Position numbers and translations under genes: made by a program. The notes beneath the pieces were generated by a model. That model was not told the DNA's origin and searched no databases. It was given only the letters and a program-made list of their open reading frames with translations. This document shows positions 8,322 to 17,621 of a stretch of DNA of 39,466 nucleotides, piece after piece. Numbering within the stretch: the first letter of the stretch is position 1; each line of letters opens with the position of its first letter. Source of the DNA: a virus; IMG/VR virus record IMGVR_UViG_3300031857_020022, positions 1 to 39,466 of that record, one strand, 5' to 3'.

Positions 8322-9586
8322 AACCAACATTAGTATTTCAAGCACCAGTAGCAACAAGAAGTGGGTATGGTGACCACGCGAGAGACCTATTACACTCTCT
8401 TTACAAATTGGATAAATTTGATATTAAAATTATCAGTACTCGTTGGGGAATTACACCAATGGATGCATTGAATTATAATAACGAATTTCATAAATGGATT
8501 GTAGATAATATTATACCAAACATTCAGCAAAAGCCAGATATTTACATTCAAGTTACAGTTCCAAATGAATTTCAACCAATTGGATATTATAATATTGGTA
8601 TTACAGCTGGTATTGAAACAACAGCATGTGCACTAGATTGGATTCAAGGATGTAACAGAATGGATTTAATTATAACACCATCAGAACATGCAAAGAAAAG
8701 TTTAGTAGGAACTGTTTACAACGAAGCAAATCAACAAACAGGTCAATTGATTAGGCAACACAAAATTGAAAAACCTGTTGAGGTTCTTTTTGAAGGATTT
8801 AATGAAATGGATTTCGGAACAGATACGGTTGCAACCATCGATGTGTTAGATGAAATAAAAGAAGATTTCGCATTTCTATTCGTAGGACATTGGTTAAGAG
8901 GTGATTTGGGAGAAGATAGAAAGAATGTAGGAATGATGATTAAAACATTCGCAATGGCGTTTAAAGATGAGAAAGTAAAACCAGCATTGGTATTAAAAAC
9001 ATCATCAGCTACATTTAGTGTTTTAGATAGAGAAAATACGATTAAAAAAATTAGAGAAGCATTGGGAAAAGATTATGGTAAAGTTCCTGTATACCTTATA
9101 CACGGTGATATGCAGCCATATGAATTGAATGGATTATATGAACACCCAAAAGTAAAAGCAATGTTAAACTTCACAAAAGGTGAAGGATTTGGTAGACCTT
9201 TATTAGAATTCAGTTTGACAGGTAAGCCTGTGATTGTTTCTAATTGGAGTGGGCATTTAGATTTCTTAAAAGAAGGTGCGGTATTGTTAGAAGGTGAATT
9301 GAAAAATGTACACGAATCGGCAGCAGACCAATTCCTATTAAAAGAATCACAATGGTTTAATGTAAATATTTCAAAAGCATTGCAAAGTATTAAAGATGTT
9401 TATAAAAATTATGATAAGTATAAAGTTGCATCTTTTCAATTGGGTAAACAAAATAAGCAAAATTTCAGTTTGGAAAAAATGACTAAATTGTTTGATACTA
9501 TTTTAAATCAGTATGGTATTTATAGTAAGATACAACCAAAGTTTCAACAAATACAATTACCAAAACTTAAAATGTTAAATAAGTAA
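8318..9586 (+). CDS. GT4-like (GT-B fold) glycosyltransferase
   Basis: A second group 1 glycosyltransferase, 422 residues. The start LVFQAPVATRSGYGDHARDL has the Gly-rich acceptor-side loop of GT-B enzymes. The C-terminal half has FLFVGHWLRGDLGEDRKN and KGEGFGRPLLEFSLTGKP (about 287-304), the conserved E-x7-E donor site. It starts inside the stop of the previous transferase, so the two are translationally coupled and probably add successive sugars. Not a close duplicate of the gene at 6942. Confidence 0.87.
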   Translation: MKPTLVFQAPVATRSGYGDHARDLLHSLYKLDKFDIKIISTRWGITPMDALNYNNEFHKWIVDNIIPNIQQKPDIYIQVTVPNEFQPIGYYNIGITAGIETTACALDWIQGCNRMDLIITPSEHAKKSLVGTVYNEANQQTGQLIRQHKIEKPVEVLFEGFNEMDFGTDTVATIDVLDEIKEDFAFLFVGHWLRGDLGEDRKNVGMMIKTFAMAFKDEKVKPALVLKTSSATFSVLDRENTIKKIREALGKDYGKVPVYLIHGDMQPYELNGLYEHPKVKAMLNFTKGEGFGRPLLEFSLTGKPVIVSNWSGHLDFLKEGAVLLEGELKNVHESAADQFLLKESQWFNVNISKALQSIKDVYKNYDKYKVASFQLGKQNKQNFSLEKMTKLFDTILNQYGIYSKIQPKFQQIQLPKLKMLNK

Positions 9587-10059
9587 TGAGTAACTATAAT
9601 CCAATATATCGTAAATTTGTGGATGATAAAAACGTAATAGCTGCAAATAAAATGACAAGAGGTAAATTTTACCTAATAAAAGAATACGAATATATAGATG
9701 GTGAAAAAACAAGATTTACAGAAACTACAGGACCTATTGTTTTTACGTTGTTTGTTTCTAAAACAAAAGATATTATTCATTGTATAAAAGTTTCTAATAT
9801 AAACCCAAATGCAATTAAAAGATTTTTTGGAAAATTTGTAAATGAAGAAACGGAAAGATTACAAATGAGAGGAAATGCTAAACAAATATATGAAAAAACT
9901 ATAAGTAAAATGCCTACTATAACAAGTGACTCTTATAGAACTTATAAAATAAGTGGGTTAAGAAAAGTATTAGAATTAAATATGGATGTAAACGAAATTA
10001 CACCTAAAAATAAAAATGTAGTTGGAATAGATATTAAATCACAAAAAAGAAATGTATAA
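9586..10059 (+). CDS. Conserved-looking phage protein of unknown function
   Basis: 157 residues, not recognised with certainty. The middle (GPIVFTLFVSKTKDIIHCIKVSNINPNAIKRFFGKF) is a mix of beta strands and a helix, followed by a charged C-terminal half. No signal peptide or membrane segment is seen. It overlaps the upstream glycosyltransferase stop by one base (TAATG). The position inside a sugar cluster does not prove a sugar role; it may be a small virion or scaffold protein carried between cassettes. Confidence 0.7.
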   Translation: MSNYNPIYRKFVDDKNVIAANKMTRGKFYLIKEYEYIDGEKTRFTETTGPIVFTLFVSKTKDIIHCIKVSNINPNAIKRFFGKFVNEETERLQMRGNAKQIYEKTISKMPTITSDSYRTYKISGLRKVLELNMDVNEITPKNKNVVGIDIKSQKRNV

Positions 10060-10065
10060 TAGGTT

Positions 10066-10332
10066 ATGACATCAAAAGAATTTGTTATTTGGTTAAAGGG
10101 ATTTTCAAAAGCAGCAAACTCATATAATATTACACCTGCACAATGGGATGAAATACAAGAGGAATTAGAAAAAGTAAATGATGGTGGAGTTTCAATTGGA
10201 GTAGGCGGACAGGGAATACCAAACGGAACTATAACAGCAACACCTGGTTATGGTACTCTTACATATAATCCATCCACATCAACTACAAATGGATATCCAA
10301 GCGGTAGTAGTTTTCATTATACAAATTTTTAA
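10066..10332 (+). CDS. Small phage protein with helical head and Gly/Ser/Thr tail
   Basis: 88 residues in two parts: a helical N-terminal domain (FVIWLKGFSKAANSYNITPA, then WDEIQEELEKV) and a low-complexity Gly/Thr/Ser/Asn tail. The opening MTSKEFVIWLKGF with a following TPxQWD is, from memory, a recurring small protein of unknown function in myovirus-type phages, which supports the phage assignment. No catalytic residues. Starts 7 bases after the preceding gene. Confidence 0.72.
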   Translation: MTSKEFVIWLKGFSKAANSYNITPAQWDEIQEELEKVNDGGVSIGVGGQGIPNGTITATPGYGTLTYNPSTSTTNGYPSGSSFHYTNF

Positions 10333-10333
10333 T

Positions 10334-11200
10334 ATGAAAAACATATTAGTTACAGGAGGTGCCGGATTTGTTGGATATGCATTGACAAAAGAACTTATTA
10401 AAAGGGGATATAATGTTGATGTTTTAGATAATCTTTACATAGGTGCCAACGAAGCAGTAATTGCAGAAGGTTCTAACTTTTTAAATGGTGATGTTAGAAG
10501 TATGAATAATATGAAAATTAAAGAGTATAAATACATATTTCATTTAGCAGCAATCAGTAGAATACAACCATCTTTTTATAAACCACAATTAACATTTTCC
10601 GTAAACGTAGATGGAACCAGACAGGTAATAGAATATACAATGCCAATTAGAGCAAAACTAATATACGCTGGGTCATCATCTCGTCATCATAATCCAATGT
10701 TATCACCATACGCTATGAGTAAACATATGGGTGAGGAATGGATTAAAATGTATAAAGGTATTTATGGGTTAAACGCAGAAATAGTAAGATTCTATAATGT
10801 ATATGGACCAGGCGAATTAGTAGATTCTCATATGGCAGCAGTAATTGGAATTTGGAGAGCCGCAATCAAAAACGGAGAACCAATTAAAATACATGGTGAT
10901 GGTGAACAAAGGAGAGATTTTACTCACATTGATGATATCGTAGATGGTTTAATCCGTATTGCGGAGAGTGATGAAAAGCATCAAGATGCGTGGGAATTAG
11001 GAACTGGTAAAAATTATTCTCTAAATGAAGTTGCCGATATGTTTGGTGATATTAGAAGGGAATATGTAGATGATGTGAGAGGTAATTATAGAGAAACATT
11101 AAGAATTAACAATGATGCCATTGAAAGATTAGGATGGCAACCAACTGATAAATTAAAAAGTTATATAGATGAAATTAAGTTACGCAATAACAGCTTGTAA
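10334..11200 (+). CDS. NAD-dependent sugar epimerase/dehydratase (extended SDR)
   Basis: Nucleotide-sugar epimerase or dehydratase of 288 residues. The NAD-binding motif TGGAGFVG is at residues 7-14, a serine-rich active-site strand (SSSRHH) and the catalytic Y-x3-K (YAMSK, near 126-130) follow, and the substrate side has RFYNVYGPG and GDGEQRRDFTHIDD, typical of UDP-glucose 4-epimerase, dTDP-glucose dehydratase and related enzymes. The in-frame extension upstream to 10250 is rejected because it precedes the canonical start and overlaps the former gene. It could be the 4-epimerase or, given the other sugar genes, a heptose 6-epimerase relative; the sequence alone does not decide. Confidence 0.93.
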   Translation: MKNILVTGGAGFVGYALTKELIKRGYNVDVLDNLYIGANEAVIAEGSNFLNGDVRSMNNMKIKEYKYIFHLAAISRIQPSFYKPQLTFSVNVDGTRQVIEYTMPIRAKLIYAGSSSRHHNPMLSPYAMSKHMGEEWIKMYKGIYGLNAEIVRFYNVYGPGELVDSHMAAVIGIWRAAIKNGEPIKIHGDGEQRRDFTHIDDIVDGLIRIAESDEKHQDAWELGTGKNYSLNEVADMFGDIRREYVDDVRGNYRETLRINNDAIERLGWQPTDKLKSYIDEIKLRNNSL

Positions 11201-11792
11201 TGAGCATGAAGAGATTATAAGATTAGTTACGCAATTATTGAATTATAAGGGAGAAAATTCAGAAGTTGTAATTCTTTTAGATACACCAAAAGCACCTACT
11301 GAAATGGTTGAGTATTTGGAGTTGCAGGCAAACGCAGACCACATTACTCTAATCGAATCCGAATTTGATAATGATTTTGCACAATGGAAAAACCTATTGA
11401 ACTCACAATGTAAAGGTGAGTGGATATTTCAGTTAGATGCCGATGAATATTTAGAGCCAGATTTGATTGATAATTTGGAGGATATATTAAATAACAACGG
11501 AGATAAAGATATGATTGTTGTTCCTCGTATTAATACGGTTGAAGGATTAACTGAAGCGCATATTCAAAAATGGGGATGGAGAGTGGATGAAAAAGGTTGG
11601 GTTAATTTCCCAGATGTTCAAACTCGTATCTACAAAAACTCTGATAAGATAGGCTGGAGTGGGAAAGTACACGAAAGAATTGTAGGATTTCAAAATTATA
11701 CAGCATTTCCAACTGATGAAATTTATTGTATTAAACATCCAAAAACAATTGAAAGACAAGAAAAGCAAAACAATTATTACGATACTTTATAA
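11169..11792 (+). CDS. GT2-like (GT-A fold) glycosyltransferase
   Basis: Inverting-type GT-A glycosyltransferase, 207 residues. Family features: the opening KLSYAITACNEHEEIIRLV with the NE pair of the nucleotide-binding strand, and the metal-binding DADEY near residues 90-94 (WIFQLDADEYLEP). The later WSGKVHERIVGF is typical of WaaE-type LPS inner-core glucosyltransferase relatives (GKVHE). Its start lies 32 bases inside the epimerase gene, so the pair is translated together. The sugar is unknown. Confidence 0.88.
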   Translation: MKLSYAITACNEHEEIIRLVTQLLNYKGENSEVVILLDTPKAPTEMVEYLELQANADHITLIESEFDNDFAQWKNLLNSQCKGEWIFQLDADEYLEPDLIDNLEDILNNNGDKDMIVVPRINTVEGLTEAHIQKWGWRVDEKGWVNFPDVQTRIYKNSDKIGWSGKVHERIVGFQNYTAFPTDEIYCIKHPKTIERQEKQNNYYDTL

Positions 11793-12463
11793 TGGTACAC
11801 ATTTATTATCACATATATGCTATTGATGGAGTTGAATCTATAATTGATGAACAATTGACGTTGATTCAAAAATTTTTTCAATTCCCATATACATTGAATA
11901 TTGGTATTTCTATTGCAGATGAAAATATAACATCGAGATATATTATTGAAAAAATTTATGGATACAATAAATTGGAATATAAGATTAAAGATATTAGATG
12001 TAAAGGAAACGAATTTGTTACATTAGATTTGATTGAAACGGATAAAGATACATTTAAAGATGAAGATTATGTTTTTTATTTTCACACCAAAGGTGCTTCT
12101 AAAATAAACCATGCATTTTACAATTATATTTGCGATTGGAGGAATCTATTACAATTTTTTAATATAGAAAAAGTAAATAATGTTTTTAAAATTTTTGAAA
12201 AAACTGATTGTAATACATATGGTATAAATTTATTAAGTAAAATTTATAATGAAAAGCCAACACAAATGTATGGTGGAAATTTTTGGTGGGCAAAAGCAAA
12301 ATATATAAAAACAATAAATACAAAAAAATCAGATAAATTTATTAGAGTAGATGCTGAAATAAATTACATTCAAAATGGAATTGATTGGAATCCTTTTAAC
12401 GCATTTAATAGTAATGTAAACCACTATTATGAACCATATCCAAAAAATAATTATGCAAAATAA
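11792..12463 (+). CDS. Probable glycosyltransferase-like protein
   Basis: 223 residues. Motifs YFHTKGASK (about 94-102) and MYGGNFWWAKAKYIKTI (about 159-175) recall uncharacterised capsule and rhamnan-type glycosyltransferase proteins, where an HTKG strand and an NFWW segment are conserved. No classical DxD is plain, though DWRN and DAE could serve. It overlaps the GT2-like gene before it by one base and the CgeB-like gene after it by 11 bases, so it belongs to the same coupled set. The call rests on motif memory and context. Confidence 0.65.
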   Translation: MVHIYYHIYAIDGVESIIDEQLTLIQKFFQFPYTLNIGISIADENITSRYIIEKIYGYNKLEYKIKDIRCKGNEFVTLDLIETDKDTFKDEDYVFYFHTKGASKINHAFYNYICDWRNLLQFFNIEKVNNVFKIFEKTDCNTYGINLLSKIYNEKPTQMYGGNFWWAKAKYIKTINTKKSDKFIRVDAEINYIQNGIDWNPFNAFNSNVNHYYEPYPKNNYAK

Positions 12464-13349
12464 AATAACATTTATATACGATTACAAACAAGGTGAACAA
12501 TGGTCGACACCATTATCATTGGTAAATGAATTTAAAAAAAGAGGTTGGGAAACCGAAATAGTATCAATTGCTAATGGTGATGATTCCCAATTACAATTAT
12601 GGATTCAGCAAGATACACATACTGATATTGTATTATTTATGGATTGGGGTAGATTTGATTCAAAGTGGTTAGATAAATCCTTAAAACCAAATGCATTTTG
12701 GATACAAGAAAGTGGAGATGACCCACAAAACTTTGAAAGAAACTTTCCAAAAGCAAATAGATTTCATTTAACCATAACACCTGCTGCAAATTCATATGAG
12801 GAATATAAAAAAAGAGGTATAAATGTTAGATGGATTACACATTGGGCAGATACTATGGTTCAATTTCCAATGAATGTTGAACCAAAATATGTTGCAGTTA
12901 CAACTAGGGGACCAGGTGGTTCTCAATTTCTTGATTACCTAACAAATTGGGCAGAGGGTGTAATTGGTAATCGTAATGGTATGGGACCAAAAGAACATAC
13001 TGAATTTTTAAATAGTGGATTAATCGTTATACAAAATAGTAGGTGGAGAGAGGTTACTCGTAGAATATTCGAAGGTATGGCTTGCGGTAAATTGGTTATA
13101 ACAGACAGATTACCAGATGAAGCAAAACTTTATAAATTATTTGCGGAAGGTGATGAAATCATTTTATACAACGATATGTTCGATTGTATAGAAAAAATAA
13201 ATTACTATAATGAAAATGAGCAGGAAAGAGAAAGGATAGCATTTAATGGAATGCAAAAGGTGTTAAACAATTATACGCAAATTCAAGTAGTGGATAAATT
13301 AATAGAAGAATATGAAACGTACAGAAATAATAAACATACTAATAGCTAA
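12453..13349 (+). CDS. CgeB-like glycosyltransferase (GT-B C-terminal type)
   Basis: 298 residues. The C-terminal half has VTRRIFEGMACGKLVITDRL (about 199-218), then a FAEGDEIILY strand, the pattern of CgeB/GT1-type transferases that bind the nucleotide sugar through the EGMACG loop. The N-terminal Rossmann-like half starts KITFIYDYKQGEQWSTPL. The ATG at 12453 is chosen over 12429 because the region before it is the end of the previous gene. An overlap of 38 bases with the methyltransferase downstream indicates coupling. Confidence 0.82.
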   Translation: MQNKITFIYDYKQGEQWSTPLSLVNEFKKRGWETEIVSIANGDDSQLQLWIQQDTHTDIVLFMDWGRFDSKWLDKSLKPNAFWIQESGDDPQNFERNFPKANRFHLTITPAANSYEEYKKRGINVRWITHWADTMVQFPMNVEPKYVAVTTRGPGGSQFLDYLTNWAEGVIGNRNGMGPKEHTEFLNSGLIVIQNSRWREVTRRIFEGMACGKLVITDRLPDEAKLYKLFAEGDEIILYNDMFDCIEKINYYNENEQERERIAFNGMQKVLNNYTQIQVVDKLIEEYETYRNNKHTNS

Positions 13350-13908
13350 ATTTGGTTACAAATCTTATTTAGAAATTGGAACACAAGACCCTACATCTAA
13401 TTTTGAATTAATAAATGCAAAATGTAAAGTATCAATTGACCCATTTCCGAGAGGAGAGGTTACATTCGTAGGAACATCGGATGAGTACTTTGAATCGATT
13501 TCAGAAGATGTAAAATTTGATATAATTTTTATTGATGGATTACATCACAACGACCAAGTATTAAAAGATATAGAAAATTCATTAAATCATTTATCGGATA
13601 ATGGAACGATTGTTTGCCACGATTGTTTACCAACAACTGAAAAAATGCAGGAGAGAAATGATCATGGTGGAGAATGGACCGGAGATGTATGGAAAGCAAT
13701 CGCCGAATTGCGAGTTGAAAGAATAGATTTAGATATTAGAGTAGTTGATACCGATTATGGGTGTGGTATAATTCGTAGAGGTACTAATATTCCATACGAA
13801 CCAAATATTGAAAATTATAAAACATATGCATATTATTCAACGCATAGACATATGTTAAATGTTGTATCATTAGAAGAATTTATACAATGGATAAATATAC
13901 AATCATAA
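13312..13908 (+). CDS. Class I SAM-dependent methyltransferase (Methyltransf_24-like)
   Basis: Probable O-methyltransferase of 198 residues. The SAM-binding strand is SYLEIGTQDPTSNF (about 18-31), with the acidic residue closing the second strand at SIDPFPRG. The central DIIFIDGLHHNDQVLKDI (about 78-95) and VCHDCLPTT match Methyltransf_24-type enzymes found in sugar and surface-glycan clusters. It overlaps the CgeB-like gene before it by 38 bases and the glycosyltransferase after it by 22 bases. Likely caps or decorates a glycan; the target is not known. Confidence 0.85.
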   Translation: MKRTEIINILIAKFGYKSYLEIGTQDPTSNFELINAKCKVSIDPFPRGEVTFVGTSDEYFESISEDVKFDIIFIDGLHHNDQVLKDIENSLNHLSDNGTIVCHDCLPTTEKMQERNDHGGEWTGDVWKAIAELRVERIDLDIRVVDTDYGCGIIRRGTNIPYEPNIENYKTYAYYSTHRHMLNVVSLEEFIQWINIQS

Positions 13909-14510
13909 TACCTACACTTTGGAAATCGAATAGAACTTTTAAATTATTAACTTATTTAAAAAATTGCGAATTTGTAGATGAAATTATTATAATTGATAAT
14001 AAATCTGACAAAGTAGAAGATAAAACAGAAGGAAAAATTAGATTAATTTCATTTGGAGAAAACATATATGTTAATCCTGCATGGAATAAAGGAATTGAAT
14101 TGGCAAAAAATCAATCTATTGCATTGGTAAATGATGATATAAATTTTAATCCAAATATATTCGGTGTTATAACAAACGATATTTTATTACAATATGGTAT
14201 TATTGGACAATCTGAATTTAATTATAAAGGGAATAATTCAGATGAACCTATTTTGGAAGTATGGAATAATAAGGTTAGAGATTGGGGTTGGGGTTGTCTT
14301 ATTATGTTTGATAAAACAAATTGGATAGATATTCCGGATGATATTAAAATATGGTATGGCGATGATTATATATTCAAATGCAATCCATCTCCAAAAGCCA
14401 CTATGAAAAATTTTAACATAGAAACTGAAATGAGTACAACATCCGATGAACCAGTATGGGATGAACGAAAGAGAAATGATTATACAAATTTTATAAAATA
14501 TTTACAATAA
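13887..14510 (+). CDS. GT2-like (GT-A fold) glycosyltransferase
   Basis: 207 residues. The start KYTIIIPTLWKSNRTFKLL and VDEIIIIDNKSD form the first two strands of a GT-A fold. NPAWNKGIELAKNQSIALVNDD places the metal-binding acidic pair (NDDI, about 77-80). WGWGCLIMFDKTNW and IWYGDDYIF form the acceptor loop typical of small family 2 transferases. It overlaps both neighbours by a few bases and is part of the same coupled series. Confidence 0.85.
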   Translation: MDKYTIIIPTLWKSNRTFKLLTYLKNCEFVDEIIIIDNKSDKVEDKTEGKIRLISFGENIYVNPAWNKGIELAKNQSIALVNDDINFNPNIFGVITNDILLQYGIIGQSEFNYKGNNSDEPILEVWNNKVRDWGWGCLIMFDKTNWIDIPDDIKIWYGDDYIFKCNPSPKATMKNFNIETEMSTTSDEPVWDERKRNDYTNFIKYLQ

Positions 14511-15187
14511 TGGTTACAAAAGAACAATCCGATTTTAATGCTATAATGTTAAATGCATTGTTATGGCATACGATGTCCGACAAGATAAATTTTACCGAAA
14601 TAACAGGTTGGCACAATTCTCATCCTTATTTGAGATTAAACATTTATAATGGTGTTCAAATGTCGCAAGTATTGGGAGTATATCTTGCATTAAATCCAAA
14701 CTACATATCTGAATTTGATAATATAATTGAAATTGGAACATATAATGGTGGATTAACATCTTGGTTATATGATAATAAAAATCCAAATGCAATGGTGGTA
14801 TCATATGATATTGATGGGAGTATCAATCATACAAAAAGAACTGATATAGATTTCAGAGTAGAAGATTGTTTTGAAGAAAAATCATTTAATGAAATCATTT
14901 CTTATATTCAAAGACCTGGTAAAACTTTGTTCGTATGTGATGGTGGTGATAAACCAAAAGAATTCAGTATATTTTCGGAATATCTAAAAAGTGGAGATGT
15001 TATCATTGCACACGACTATGCAAAGAATCCAGAATATTGGAAATTTGTAACCAATTATTGGCAATGGCCGTATGAATCCGATACAAATTATGATAGTATA
15101 AGAGATGCAATTATCAAAAATGGATTAGAACCATATAGAGATGATGAATTTAATTTTTATTTGTGGACAAGTTATATTAAAAAATAA
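14510..15187 (+). CDS. CmcI-like SAM methyltransferase
   Basis: 225 residues. The SAM-binding loop is IIEIGTYNGGLTSWLYD (about 71-87), and the second region LFVCDGGDKPKEFSIFSEYL followed by GDVIIAHDYAKN matches CmcI/rhamnosyl O-methyltransferase-type proteins, in which the Asp residues bind a metal. Such enzymes often O-methylate sugars. The ATG overlaps the previous stop by one base. Together with the methyltransferase at 13312 it suggests that the glycan carries methyl groups at two places. Confidence 0.8.
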   Translation: MVTKEQSDFNAIMLNALLWHTMSDKINFTEITGWHNSHPYLRLNIYNGVQMSQVLGVYLALNPNYISEFDNIIEIGTYNGGLTSWLYDNKNPNAMVVSYDIDGSINHTKRTDIDFRVEDCFEEKSFNEIISYIQRPGKTLFVCDGGDKPKEFSIFSEYLKSGDVIIAHDYAKNPEYWKFVTNYWQWPYESDTNYDSIRDAIIKNGLEPYRDDEFNFYLWTSYIKK

Positions 15188-15190
15188 AGT

Positions 15191-15934
15191 ATGAATAAAT
15201 TACCAATTAGTATAGGAATATTGAGTTGGCATAGTGGACAAGTTTTAGTAGATACCCTAACAACATATTACAATAATGGATTATTTGATATAGTTGATGA
15301 TGTAACTATTCTTTTTCAGGAATTTAATGAACAAGATTATCAAATAGCAAAGCATTTTGGATTGAATGTTATTGGTATGAATTCTAATATTGGAATTGGA
15401 AAAGCATTTATTAAATTAACTGAAAATGCAAAGAACGATTATGTTTTAGTATTAGAACATGATTGGAATTTAATTGAAGATAAAGAAACTACACACAATA
15501 CATTGAAGAGAAGTATATCAGCAATTGAAATGGGAATGGATGTTGTCCGTTTAAGACATAGAAAGAATCCAGGTTATCCACATTTTTCATTTAGACATAA
15601 AGGTGAAGAATTAACTTATTTCGATGAAGAAATTGGAGCAACATCACCACATCTTTTGGATTCAATACATTGGTGCGATGCTGATATTGAATTTTCAGAA
15701 CAAATCAAAAAATCAGAAGATATGTTTTGGACTACATCTCGTTACGGTAATTGGACAAACAACCCATGTTTATACAAAAAACAATTTTATTTAGATGTTG
15801 TTAAACCATTTGCTGGTGATGGAATTGCATTGGAAGGAAATATAGGTAGATGGTGGGTTCAGCAAGAATATAAAGTAGGACACAACGAAGGATTGTTCAT
15901 GCATAACGATTGGCAAAAATACGGAAGAAGATGA
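15191..15934 (+). CDS. Probable GT-A fold glycosyltransferase
   Basis: 247 residues. Opening LPISIGILSWHSGQVLVDTL resembles the first strand of family 2 transferases. VLVLEHDWNLIED (about 89-101) is in the place of the metal-binding motif, with a single D rather than DxD. MFWTTSRYGNWTNNPCLYKK and the terminal His-rich NEGLFMHNDW are probably acceptor or metal ligands. Three bases separate it from the preceding methyltransferase, and it shares ATGA with the next gene. Confidence 0.72.
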   Translation: MNKLPISIGILSWHSGQVLVDTLTTYYNNGLFDIVDDVTILFQEFNEQDYQIAKHFGLNVIGMNSNIGIGKAFIKLTENAKNDYVLVLEHDWNLIEDKETTHNTLKRSISAIEMGMDVVRLRHRKNPGYPHFSFRHKGEELTYFDEEIGATSPHLLDSIHWCDADIEFSEQIKKSEDMFWTTSRYGNWTNNPCLYKKQFYLDVVKPFAGDGIALEGNIGRWWVQQEYKVGHNEGLFMHNDWQKYGRR

Positions 15935-16722
15935 AATATACAATAATAAGTTCTCTAACAAATTATGGTGTAGAGCAAATTAGACCTTTTGTAGAATCCA
16001 TAAATACATGTGGGTATAAAGGAGAAAAATTAATGTTGGTTTATAATGTATCGGAAGATGTAATACGATATTTGGATGATAATGGTTGGTTAATAGCACA
16101 ATCGGAAGAACAGCAACACATTATTTTACAAAGATTCAGAGACATGTATGCTTTACTTCAAACTTATCAAACTGATGTAATTATTTGGGTTGATGTAAAG
16201 GATATAGTATTTCAAAAAGACCCAACCGAATGGTTAAATAAATGGATGCAAAGAGATATTTTAGCATTTAGTGAATCCTTAAAATTTGGAGATGAAGAGT
16301 GGGCCAGATTAAATGCTGGAACCAGTTTTCCTATGGAATGGGAATGGTTACAAAAAAAAGAAATATATTGCGCAGGAACGATTGTAGGTAAAAGAGAAGC
16401 AATAAAAGATTTGTTTATTGACATTTATAGATGGAGTTTAACAACGGCAAATCCTCAACAATTAGCCGACCAAGCTGCATATAATATTTTAATTCATATG
16501 TATCAATGGAAAGATAAAGTTCAATTTGTAAAACAACAAGAAGGATTTGCAGCTCAGTTACATTTAAAGTTAAAAAAGGGAGATACACTACCGTATACCG
16601 AAGAATTACCAACTATTGATGGTGATGAAATTAAAAACTCAAAGGGTGAACTATATACATTAGTTCATCAATATGATAGAAACGAAGAACTTAAAAAAAT
16701 AATAGAAAACAAATACAAATGA
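15931..16722 (+). CDS. Probable GT-A fold glycosyltransferase
   Basis: 263 residues. TDVIIWVDVKDIVFQKDP (about 63-80) carries a DVKD acidic motif where GT8-like and related transferases have DxD. CAGTIVGKREAIKDLF and DQAAYNILI match the late part of nucleotide-diphospho-sugar transferases. The in-frame start at 15910 lies inside the previous gene; the ATG at 15931 forms an ATGA junction and gives the normal opening MKYTIISSLTNYG. Donor unknown. Confidence 0.75.
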   Translation: MKYTIISSLTNYGVEQIRPFVESINTCGYKGEKLMLVYNVSEDVIRYLDDNGWLIAQSEEQQHIILQRFRDMYALLQTYQTDVIIWVDVKDIVFQKDPTEWLNKWMQRDILAFSESLKFGDEEWARLNAGTSFPMEWEWLQKKEIYCAGTIVGKREAIKDLFIDIYRWSLTTANPQQLADQAAYNILIHMYQWKDKVQFVKQQEGFAAQLHLKLKKGDTLPYTEELPTIDGDEIKNSKGELYTLVHQYDRNEELKKIIENKYK

Positions 16723-17621
16723 AAAAAATAGTTATAACATCTTTCGTAATGCCACATGAGTTGGATGATTTAGAAAGAGTATTGGTTGATTTGAATAAAG
16801 CATCTAAATTTATAGATGGAATGAATTATGAATTTTATATTTCATTTTCAATTTCCGATTACTTATTTGATTGGGAAAATTCAAAAGTAGACAAACAATT
16901 CTTTATTGATAGATTCAATTCAATGAAACCACTAACGGATTGGGCCGGTAAGGCAACATACCAAATAAGAGATGAAATATTTGGAGCATTTCAATGTAAA
17001 CGATATGCACATATGGAATGTAAAGATGCAACGCATTTTATTTGGTTGGATACTGATATTTGCTTTGATGATAAGATTCTTTATTATATGGAAGCAAGTA
17101 TTGATAGATTGAAACAAACCGACCCAAATGTTGATAAATATTTTATTACTCCTGAAATAGTAAAATATTGGGATACTACTTGGGATTGTTTAGTCAATGA
17201 AAACTACCTTAATAAAGAATTAGATTATTGCAAAACAAATAATCCATTCTCTGAAAGTGGTGAGGTTGGTGATGTTGAATTATTATCAGTAATAAACAAT
17301 GTTCCCGGACAACCAAGAACTAAATTTGGAGCAGGTTGGTTTACATTATTATCAAAGCCCCTATTAGATAGAATACCTTTGCCAGAATCAATGGGTGCGT
17401 ATGGTCCTGATGATACATTTTTAATGTGGGGTATTGAAAAATTAAATCAAACAGGAGCAAACATATATCAATTTAAATTAAAAAATTATATTGTTTGTGA
17501 AAATTATATTTATAGAAATAGAAAACATTACGATTCTATAATCAAAAGAATTGATAGAAAAGAAGAATTTAAAAATAAAGCATTTAGTAACTTTCAATTA
17601 GAAATAGATAAAATACAATGA
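16719..17621 (+). CDS. Probable GT-A fold glycosyltransferase
   Basis: 300 residues. The strand HFIWLDTDICFDDKILYYM (about 105-123) has a classical DTD metal motif. FGAGWFTLLSKPLLDRI and YGPDDTFLMWGIE form the acceptor loop and the second acidic site common in large family 2 transferases. It overlaps its neighbours on both sides by 4 bases. It is the last clear glycosyltransferase in the series and is followed by the second dioxygenase. Confidence 0.82.
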   Translation: MKKIVITSFVMPHELDDLERVLVDLNKASKFIDGMNYEFYISFSISDYLFDWENSKVDKQFFIDRFNSMKPLTDWAGKATYQIRDEIFGAFQCKRYAHMECKDATHFIWLDTDICFDDKILYYMEASIDRLKQTDPNVDKYFITPEIVKYWDTTWDCLVNENYLNKELDYCKTNNPFSESGEVGDVELLSVINNVPGQPRTKFGAGWFTLLSKPLLDRIPLPESMGAYGPDDTFLMWGIEKLNQTGANIYQFKLKNYIVCENYIYRNRKHYDSIIKRIDRKEEFKNKAFSNFQLEIDKIQ